DNA of 11,084 nt from Rickettsiales bacterium (GTDB lineage Bacteria; Pseudomonadota; Alphaproteobacteria; Rickettsiales; UBA3002). The stretch is taken from assembly GCA_021300075.1 (NCBI GenBank), contig JAJTIB010000212.1, forward strand, positions 1 through 11,084, given 5' to 3'. The notes under the pieces were generated by a model. The model saw only the letters and a list, made by a program, of their open reading frames with translations, did no database searches and had not been told where the DNA came from. Of this stretch, positions 7,197 through 11,084 are shown piece by piece. Both the position numbers and the translations under genes were made by a program. Within the stretch, counting starts at the first letter, position 1. Each line of letters begins with the position of its first letter.

Positions 7197-7604
7197 CTAC
7201 CGGATAATATTAATGCCCTGCGACAACATGGTTTTGGACGACTCAATCACATTGAGATTCGCTTCGTAGCCGCGCCTGGCCTCACGCATATCCATCATTT
7301 CGATGATGGTGTTGACATTCGGGCGCAGCACATAACCTTCGGCATTGGCTGCCGGGTGGGTGGGGTCATAACGATCAATAAACTTTGATTTGTCTGTGCC
7401 AATTTTATTGACCTCGACTAACTCCGCACCAATCTCACGGTCGAGACGATTTTTGAAGCTAATGGTCTTGCGCCGGTAGGGGGCCGCACCCGGTGTATCA
7501 CCTGTAGAATCTGCGTTCGCGATGTTTTCGGAAACCACCCGCAAACGATCTGATTGCACTTTCATGCCGGAGGCCGAAACTTTCATGGTGTTCAGTAAAT
7601 CCAT
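7197..7604 (-). CDS. flgC: Flagellar proximal rod protein FlgC
   Basis: FlgC is a rod subunit exported by the flagellar type III system. The 135-residue product has the usual length. It carries the N-terminal rod/hook motif (SASGMKVQSDRLRVVSENIANADST, residues about 10-34) and the C-terminal helix shared by axial proteins (MDMREARRGYEANLNVIESSKTMLSQGINII, about 104-134). The middle segment YVLRPNVNTIIEMM is also typical. The ATG is preceded by AGGAGT, and this ribosome site overlaps the flgB stop codon, so flgB and flgC are translationally linked. Downstream it is separated from fliE by a repeat element. Confidence 0.98.
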   Translation of the reverse strand: MDLLNTMKVSASGMKVQSDRLRVVSENIANADSTGDTPGAAPYRRKTISFKNRLDREIGAELVEVNKIGTDKSKFIDRYDPTHPAANAEGYVLRPNVNTIIEMMDMREARRGYEANLNVIESSKTMLSQGINIIR

Positions 7605-7613
7605 AAGTTACTC

Positions 7614-8018
7614 CTATCGTGTGCCAAGGGCGGTCTTAAAGAGTTGATCCATTTTGCGGTACAGCGTGGTAGAAAGCTGGAAATTGGCGGCCACCGTGTT
7701 GACATTGCCCATCTGCTGTTCGATGCTGATGGTGTTCTTCACCGGCGTCATCTCGTACGGATCGCGTATTTTATCGTCGCGAAAAGGACCTTCGAGTGCG
7801 TGGATACCTCCGGAATGCACGGGTGAGGTTGTCTGCATTTCCAGTCGTCGCGATTCCTGCTCCGCTAGTTTGCCAAAATTCAATGGCCGCAAGTCCTTCG
7901 CCTTAAAACCCGGGGTGTCGATATTGGCGATGTTTTCTGAGAGTACTTCCTGACGCTGTGCCTGGTAACGCATATGCGCCTTCGTCATGCCCATCAGTCT
8001 GATATTGTTGAAATCCAT
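7614..8018 (-). CDS. flgB: Flagellar proximal rod protein FlgB
   Basis: FlgB is a proximal rod subunit next to FliE. The 134-residue product has the family length. It has the rod motif QRQEVLSENIANIDTPGFKA (about 21-40), where NIANxxTPGF is the family hallmark, and a C-terminal helix region (NTISIEQQMGNVNTVAANFQLSTTLYRKM, about 94-122). It is the first gene of the minus-strand flagellar arm. A sigma-54 type promoter lies about 75 bases ahead of its ATG, with a hairpin in the leader. The ribosome site is moderate (AGAGAG, four bases from ATG). Confidence 0.98.
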   Translation of the reverse strand: MDFNNIRLMGMTKAHMRYQAQRQEVLSENIANIDTPGFKAKDLRPLNFGKLAEQESRRLEMQTTSPVHSGGIHALEGPFRDDKIRDPYEMTPVKNTISIEQQMGNVNTVAANFQLSTTLYRKMDQLFKTALGTR

Positions 8019-8050
8019 TTACTCTCTGCCTTTGCTTTGACTCAAGATTC

Positions 8051-8089
8051 CGGTGGGAGATATGGGAGCACATCCCCATTCTCCCACCG
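8051..8089 (-). promoter_or_regulatory. Strong hairpin/palindrome in the flgB leader
   Basis: Bases 8051-8060 (CGGTGGGAGA) and 8080-8089 (TCTCCCACCG) are perfectly complementary. The stem continues with ATGGG (8062-8066) pairing CCCAT (8075-8079) after a single bulged T, giving 15 paired positions around an 8-base loop. The predicted sigma-54 transcription start, about 8083, falls inside its outer arm, so the flgB message should begin with most of this stem. It could stabilise the 5' end, act in translation control, or be a DNA operator just downstream of the promoter. There is no T-tract, so an intrinsic terminator is unlikely. Confidence 0.75.
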
Positions 8090-8092
8090 TTA

Positions 8093-8110
8093 CTGCAAGT
8101 CAGATGCCAA
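8093..8110 (-). promoter_or_regulatory. Sigma-54 (RpoN) promoter for the flgB operon
   Basis: On the minus strand 8110-8094 reads TTGGCATCTGACTTGCA. This fits the sigma-54 consensus TGGCACG-N4-TTGCA with the invariant GG (-24) and GC (-12) at the correct spacing and a full TTGCA. The predicted start is near 8083, giving a leader of about 65 bases before the flgB ATG. Sigma-54 control of rod and export-gate genes is known in Caulobacter; an FlbD-like activator would be needed and none is in this window. Confidence 0.75.
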
Positions 8111-8138
8111 TTACTCAAGACTCGGAGTCCAGCATTTG

Positions 8139-8172
8139 GATCAGGTCATGTGATACTTGCCGACGCCTGATC
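8139..8172. repeat. Short inverted repeat in the divergent control region
   Basis: GATCAGG (8139-8145) and CCTGATC (8166-8172) form perfect 7-base arms around 20 bases. It lies upstream of the sigma-54 promoter, where activator sites are expected. A smaller palindrome, GACTC-G-GAGTC, sits at 8119-8129, only ten bases upstream of the -24 element. Either could bind a regulator; no known consensus is recognised. Confidence 0.35.
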
Positions 8173-8189
8173 TTCTAATGATTTTCTCA

Positions 8190-8212
8190 ATATAGGCAAT
8201 TTGTGCCTATAT
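8190..8212. promoter_or_regulatory. Perfect palindromic operator-like site upstream of csrA
   Basis: ATATAGGCA (8190-8198) and TGCCTATAT (8204-8212) are exact inverted 9-base arms around ATTTG. This 23-base dyad has the size of a dimeric repressor or activator site. Its right arm overlaps the best -35 candidate for the csrA operon. As RNA it would be an AT-rich hairpin, but it lies upstream of the predicted start. The binding protein is not recognised. Confidence 0.55.
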
Positions 8213-8229
8213 AGCAAGAAAAATATATA
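8201..8229 (+). promoter_or_regulatory. Possible housekeeping promoter for csrA-fliOP operon
   Basis: TTGTGC (8201-8206) and TATATA (8224-8229) are separated by 17 bases and resemble -35 and -10 elements, each with mismatches. A start near 8236 would give a leader of roughly 90 bases before the csrA ATG. No sigma-54 pair facing csrA was found in this gap. The region is AT-rich, so chance matches are possible. Confidence 0.35.
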
Positions 8230-8296
8230 TGCTACGGATAAATGCCTGTGAATAACTCCTAGCAAGGCCATGAAAAATATGCTAACGAACAGACTT

Positions 8297-8323
8297 CCAG
8301 TAGGTCCTAAGCAACCAGTAGGT
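8297..8323 (+). repeat. Direct repeat CCAGTAGGT in the csrA leader
   Basis: CCAGTAGGT occurs at 8297-8305 and again at 8315-8323, 18 bases apart. The second copy contains the only plausible csrA ribosome site (AGTAGGT, five to six bases before ATG 8329). The first copy would be a decoy, or a second contact for an RNA-binding regulator. It lacks the GGA core of classical CsrA sites. Confidence 0.5.
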
Positions 8324-8328
8324 GCGTT

Positions 8329-8586
8329 ATGCTCTATCTTTCGCGAAAACTTGGTGAGTCAATTATTATCAATAACTCGATTGAGCTCACCGTCATTGAA
8401 GTGCGGGGGAAGACAGTCAAGCTGGGGTTTAATTTCCCTTCTGACGCCACTGTGCTGCGAAAAGAGATTTACGATAAAATCATGGCCGAGAATCTTGCGG
8501 CCGCGCAATCGGGGGTGGGTGTGGAGGCGGATTTCCTGACTGGGGAATTCGATTTGTCACATCTTGATTCACCAAAAAAACCATGA
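8329..8586 (+). CDS. csrA: Carbon storage/flagellar translational regulator CsrA
   Basis: CsrA is a small dimeric RNA-binding protein that represses or stabilises target mRNAs; flagellin and other flagellar messages are known targets. The 85-residue product aligns without gaps with the E. coli protein over the core: MLYLSRKLGESIIIN at the start, ELTVIEVRGKTVKLGFNFP (19-37) and VLRKEIYDKI (42-51). The RNA-contacting Leu4 and Arg44 positions are both kept, and Gly9, Glu10, Gly27, Gly33 and Pro37 are conserved. A tail of about 30 residues extends past the usual 61-residue length. It is the first gene of the plus-strand operon and overlaps the next gene by four bases (ATGA). No fliW gene, its usual antagonist, is in the window. 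Confidence 0.95.
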   Translation: MLYLSRKLGESIIINNSIELTVIEVRGKTVKLGFNFPSDATVLRKEIYDKIMAENLAAAQSGVGVEADFLTGEFDLSHLDSPKKP

Positions 8587-8927
8587 ACGATAACCCTGAC
8601 TCTCTTATTAATATTTTCGAAGGCGCTGCTGATGCGGGCGCGGTCAAAGAAACCACCAAGGCGGTGGCACTCGAATATGATCGTGCGGTTGACGAAGCAC
8701 CGCGCGTGATCGCAAGTGGTAAAGGTGCGGTCGCCGAGCAGATTCTCAACATCGCCTTCGCGCAAGGTATTAAAGTGCGCGAAGACGCGGAACTGGTTGA
8801 AATTCTCTCCCTCATTGAAATTGATAGCTTGATTCCACTTGAAGCCTTCGCCACAGTTGCAGAAATTCTGACGCATGTGTATGAGGCCAATGCTTCTTAT
8901 CAACAACGCCAACGCCGAGATGAATGA
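8583..8927 (+). CDS. FlhB C-terminal-domain-like protein (EscU/YscU/FlhB family, stand-alone)
   Basis: This 114-residue soluble protein resembles the cytoplasmic domain of FlhB without its membrane part. Residues about 27-100 carry the family pattern: ALEYDRAVDEAPRVIASGKG, then VAEQILNIAFAQGIKVREDAEL, then LSLIEIDSLIPLEAFATVAEILTHVY. In the window's full FlhB the matching parts are ALIYDPDKMQAPKLVAKG, VALRIRELAEKNKVPIVRNPPL and IPYAHYQAVAKIIGYVF. The autocleavage NPTH motif is absent; the protein starts after where it would be, so it mimics the cleaved C-terminal fragment. Such short paralogues are known in many bacteria, with B. subtilis YlqH as one example, and may modulate export specificity. 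It is translationally coupled to csrA upstream and to the next gene (both ATGA overlaps). Confidence 0.85.
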   Translation: MNDNPDSLINIFEGAADAGAVKETTKAVALEYDRAVDEAPRVIASGKGAVAEQILNIAFAQGIKVREDAELVEILSLIEIDSLIPLEAFATVAEILTHVYEANASYQQRQRRDE

Positions 8928-9250
8928 TGACAGCGCCTGATCAACTTCCTCCTATCGGCGACACCGAGCGCGTGCTGCGCCAGTCCATGGTCTATGTCGA
9001 GCGTGCCCAGGACCTGCTTGAACAGGGCAGCGACGAGGCGTTCGCGCAGCTTGAAATTGAGGCCAACAAGCTGCGCGACCTGCTGATGGAGATTGACGCG
9101 CCCGCGGGCGTGAAAGACACGCTTCGGCGCGATATTGGTGCGATTCAGAAACGTTTGGACGCAGCGCAGGCGCGGCTTAAGGAAAAACTTCATCTGCTCA
9201 ATACCCAAACTTCAGCCAAAAAAGCCTATCGTAAAAAACGGGGTGAGTAA
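8924..9250 (+). CDS. Unknown small helical protein in the fliOP operon
   Basis: I do not recognise the family. The 108-residue product has no signal peptide and no membrane segment. It looks almost entirely alpha-helical: residues about 14-58 are rich in Glu, Leu and Ala with heptad-like spacing, and residues about 68-92 form a second charged helix (DIGAIQKRLDAAQARLKEK), suggesting a coiled coil. The C-terminus is very basic (AKKAYRKKRG). Size and helical content recall flagellar export chaperones such as FlgN or FliT, but there is no motif to confirm this. The start is one of two adjacent ATGs (8924, 8927); the first overlaps the preceding stop. Its own stop shares a base with the fliO start (TAATG). 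This tight coupling indicates a role in flagellar assembly. Confidence 0.85.
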   Translation: MMTAPDQLPPIGDTERVLRQSMVYVERAQDLLEQGSDEAFAQLEIEANKLRDLLMEIDAPAGVKDTLRRDIGAIQKRLDAAQARLKEKLHLLNTQTSAKKAYRKKRGE

Positions 9251-9525
9251 TGGAACTGGTCGATTTCACCCGATTTGTTTTTGCCCTCGGCACGGTCATC
9301 GGGCTTATTTGGCTTGCGGCCTATCTTTTTCGACGTTTTGGTCTTGATAAAAAACTGCGAGTCACGCGCAGCGTCACGGGCAAAATTGAACTGGTGGATA
9401 TGTTGTTTCTCGACGCGCGTCGTAAACTCGTCGTCGTGCGGTACGACATGAAAGATTATGTGCTGCTGCTTTCCGGAGAAAACGCCATCCAACTGACTTC
9501 GCAGGGAGCGCCTCATGGCGCGTAA
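9250..9525 (+). CDS. fliO: Flagellar biosynthesis protein FliO
   Basis: FliO is a small bitopic membrane protein that helps assemble FliP into the export gate. The 91-residue product has one membrane helix (about 8-27, FVFALGTVIGLIWLAAYLF) followed by a basic segment and a short cytoplasmic domain, with the FliO-typical LVDMLFLDARRKLVVVRYD (48-66) and YVLLLSGENAIQL (70-82). Families vary in length, and this is a minimal form. Sequence conservation of FliO is low, so identity rests on these motifs and on its place directly before fliP, which it overlaps by 11 bases. The start shares a base with the preceding stop codon. Confidence 0.93.
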   Translation: MELVDFTRFVFALGTVIGLIWLAAYLFRRFGLDKKLRVTRSVTGKIELVDMLFLDARRKLVVVRYDMKDYVLLLSGENAIQLTSQGAPHGA

Positions 9526-10345
9526 GGATATGGCAATTTTCAAAAAATCCTACTCCCCTCCTGAGGGTGCTCTTCAGAAAGGTAGCCGGGCAGTCAATAT
9601 CGTGAATCCCAGCAGGCGTTACCTCTGGCTTCTAGTAACGGCGCTTATGGCGTTGTTGCCGGTATTTGCTCTCGCGCAGGAGATCAATTTTAACATGGGC
9701 GAAGGTGGCGGCTCGGCAGCGGCGCGGATCATTCAACTGGTTGCGCTCATTACACTGCTGAGCATTGCCCCTTCACTTCTGGTGATGGTCACCTCTTTTA
9801 CGCGAATCATAATCGTGCTTTCTTTTGTACGCACCGCGCTGGGTACGGCTACGACCCCGCCCAACCAGGTGCTTGTGGCGCTGGCTTTATTTCTTACCAT
9901 GTTCATTATGGCGCCGACGTTTCAGAAAGCCTATGATGAGGGCATCGCGCCGCTGGTTGCTGAAAAAATTACCGAAGAGGAGGCTTTGCGTAAAACCGCC
10001 GAGCCTTTTCGTGCGTTCATGTTAATCCATACGCGCGAAAAAGATCTGCGCCTGTTCATGGATATTCGCAAAATTACCATCGATAAGGCCGAGAATACGC
10101 CCTATGAAGTGTTAATTCCTGCATTTATGATCAGCGAACTGCGCCGCGCCTTTGAAATCGGATTTCTAATCTTCATTCCCTTTCTCATCATCGACATGCT
10201 GGTTGCATCCATCCTCATGGCGATGGGGATGATGATGCTGCCGCCGGTTGTCATTTCATTGCCCTTCAAAATTATTTTCTTCGTATTGGTGGATGGGTGG
10301 TACATGGTTGTGGGCAGCCTCGCTCGCTCGTTCGGTGCGGTGTAA
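9515..10345 (+). CDS. fliP: Flagellar export-gate protein FliP
   Basis: FliP forms the pentameric core of the FliPQR gate in the inner membrane. The 276-residue product has a cleavable signal-like helix (about 36-54, ending FALAQ), then membrane segments near 70-95, 109-132, 212-233 and 238-262. Family signatures are SFTRIIIVLSFVRTALG (93-109), TTPPNQVLVALALFLTMF (112-129) and FRAFMLIHTREKDLRLF (165-181). The ATG at 9515 has AGGGAG six bases upstream, within fliO, and is the best-supported start. It creates an unusually long, basic stretch of about 34 residues before the signal helix; GTG 9602 would give a conventional one but lacks a good ribosome site. Confidence 0.98.
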   Translation: MARKDMAIFKKSYSPPEGALQKGSRAVNIVNPSRRYLWLLVTALMALLPVFALAQEINFNMGEGGGSAAARIIQLVALITLLSIAPSLLVMVTSFTRIIIVLSFVRTALGTATTPPNQVLVALALFLTMFIMAPTFQKAYDEGIAPLVAEKITEEEALRKTAEPFRAFMLIHTREKDLRLFMDIRKITIDKAENTPYEVLIPAFMISELRRAFEIGFLIFIPFLIIDMLVASILMAMGMMMLPPVVISLPFKIIFFVLVDGWYMVVGSLARSFGAV

Positions 10346-10347
10346 TC

Positions 10348-10608
10348 ATGCAGAACGCACTCTTTCTTTTGAGCTTTGTTGTGATGGTAATGGTGCTAAT
10401 TGCTGCTCTTTGGTTTTCGGCTTTTCTTTTTATCGCAATGATGGGCGCAGCAATCCTGTTCTACATTGGAATTTCGGTCTGGGGTTGGCTGGTGCGTAAG
10501 CGCATCCTTAACGCGCATCCAGGTCAAAATATAAATGAACAACCGGGCGTCATTGAGGTTGAATATTCCCGCATTACCACCCAAAGCGATGAGCCTGAGC
10601 GACGGTAG
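10348..10608 (+). CDS. Small two-helix membrane protein downstream of fliP
   Basis: Family not recognised. The ATG at 10348 lies two bases after the fliP stop (TAATCATG) and gives 86 residues. Upstream in-frame codons overlap fliP and are unlikely to be used. Residues about 4-23 (ALFLLSFVVMVMVLIAALWF) and 24-48 are hydrophobic and probably form two membrane helices or a hairpin, followed by a basic turn (RKRI) and a polar tail of about 35 residues containing VIEVEYSRITTQSDE. The tail most likely faces the cytoplasm by the positive-inside rule. Position suggests translational coupling with fliP and a role near the export gate, but no function can be assigned. It is the last gene before a long gap. 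Confidence 0.75.
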   Translation: MQNALFLLSFVVMVMVLIAALWFSAFLFIAMMGAAILFYIGISVWGWLVRKRILNAHPGQNINEQPGVIEVEYSRITTQSDEPERR

Positions 10609-10868
10609 CTTTTACGATACGGCGGGTGCAGGAAGTCCACTTCATTTGCTTCTACTGGAAGTTATCTTCCGTCGCATTAGTAAATAATTGCACACAATGA
10701 TTCATGCGGCTCACTTTTTGCGTTATAAAAAACATCGATCCCACCATGATTTTTATGCTCAGTTGTGTGTAACAATTTGCTCCAATGTGTACATCTTAGG
10801 GATACGGGTTGAACAAATGCAATGTGAGAAGTAGTAAAGGGTTAAGTAAATTGGGAAAGAGGAAGATT
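10609..10868 (+). other. 260-base intergenic region between the fliOP operon and a secreted-protein gene
   Basis: No convincing gene was found here on either strand. GCGACGG (10599-10605) and CCGTCGC (10669-10675) are perfect inverted arms bracketing smaller hairpins, GAAGT-CC-ACTTC (10632-10643) and GGAAG-TTAT-CTTCC (10657-10670, sharing bases with the outer arm). This fold spans the end of the upstream gene but lacks a T-tract, so it is at best a weak or factor-assisted terminator. The distal half is AT-richer than the genes and should hold the promoter of the next gene. Confidence 0.5.
10707..10722 (+). promoter_or_regulatory. Weak candidate sigma-54 promoter for the right-hand gene
   Basis: Bases 10708-10721 read GGCTCACTTTTTGC. 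The GG and GC dinucleotides have correct -24/-12 spacing and the TTGC is intact, but the base before GG is C and the CAC of the consensus is degraded. The predicted start near 10733 leaves a leader of about 135 bases before ATG 10869. It is far weaker than the flgB site. Confidence 0.25.
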
Positions 10869-11084
10869 ATGCTCCTGTTATCGAGATTACCTTTGGGTTT
10901 GGCCATCATCGGTCTCGTTTTTGGGGTTTCAGCTGCCGCCGCACAGCAGCGCCCGGAGCGCAATCCCTCTATTTCATCCGAAATATATGGTGTAACCCAT
11001 GTCAATCCCGCCCAGCAGAATAGTATCCCCTATCAGATACCGCTGCGAGAGAAGCGAATCGATCTGGATTCGCTGGTGCCCGTC
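10869..11084 (+). CDS. Secreted/periplasmic protein of unknown function, N-terminal 72 residues (runs off right edge)
   Basis: The frame is open from ATG 10869 to the last base (72 codons). GAGGAAG five to six bases upstream is a good ribosome site. Residues 1-25 form a Sec signal peptide: a short start, hydrophobic core PLGLAIIGLVFGVS, then AAAA followed by QQ, with cleavage likely after Ala25. There is no cysteine, so it is not a lipoprotein. The mature start is polar and proline- and serine-rich (NPSISSEIYGVTHVNPA, then PLREKRIDLDSLVPV) and matches no family I know. Lying after the fliOP operon it could be an envelope or flagellar accessory protein, but the fragment is too short to say. 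Confidence 0.75.
   Translation, partial: MLLLSRLPLGLAIIGLVFGVSAAAAQQRPERNPSISSEIYGVTHVNPAQQNSIPYQIPLREKRIDLDSLVPV

Noticed and set aside
8019..8328. CtrA boxes (TTAA-N7-TTAA) expected upstream of early flagellar genes
   Set aside because: No TTAA pair was found in this control region; the sigma-54 site explains the flgB arm better.
8270..8539. 89-codon plus-strand frame overlapping csrA
   Set aside because: The csrA frame is clearly the real one; this is an out-of-frame shadow.
10688..10772. Imperfect inverted pair TTGCACACAA / TTGTGTGTAA
   Set aside because: One mismatch, a spacer of about 65 bases and AT-rich surroundings make chance likely.

Overview
The window looks like a flagellar and cell-cycle locus of an alphaproteobacterium. 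Three things point there: the order flgB-flgC-fliE-fliQ-fliR-flhB-cckA-recA-alaS, a CckA kinase core that reads as textbook alphaproteobacterial CckA, and a candidate LexA site ahead of recA of the alphaproteobacterial GTTC-N7-GTTC type. The order within the class is uncertain; a csrA gene argues for a lineage other than the classical CsrA-poor alphas. No phage, transposase, tRNA, rRNA or CRISPR sequence was seen.

Layout. Bases 1-8018 are read on the minus strand. From its promoter outward this arm holds flgB, flgC, a 112-bp inverted-repeat element, fliE, fliQ, fliR, flhB, then cckA in two pieces, recA, and the first 195 codons of alaS, which runs off the left edge. Bases 8329-10608 are read on the plus strand as a tightly coupled operon: csrA, a stand-alone protein like the C-terminal domain of FlhB, an unknown coiled-coil protein, fliO, fliP and a small two-helix membrane protein. 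A 260-base gap follows, then the start of a secreted protein that runs off the right edge.

The two arms diverge from a 310-base control region (8019-8328). It holds a near-consensus sigma-54 promoter firing toward flgB (TTGGCATCTGACTTGCA, minus strand), a strong hairpin at the predicted 5' end of that transcript, and a perfect 9-bp-arm palindrome overlapping a possible housekeeping promoter for csrA.

How the genes fit together. FlhB, FliO, FliP, FliQ and FliR are core parts of the flagellar type III export gate. FliE, FlgB and FlgC form the MS-ring/rod junction and proximal rod. The FlhB-C-like protein and CsrA suggest control of export switching and of flagellar mRNA translation. CckA is the hybrid kinase at the head of the CtrA phosphorelay, which in this class couples flagellar genes to the cell cycle.

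The most notable points are: (1) cckA is broken by a stop followed one base later by a new ATG, separating the membrane/PAS sensor half from the kinase/receiver half; (2) a FlhB C-domain paralogue lies directly behind csrA; (3) the sigma-54 promoter carries a 5'-terminal hairpin; (4) a repeat-bounded element sits between flgC and fliE. I see no clearly undescribed multi-gene system; the novelty is in gene architecture and regulation.
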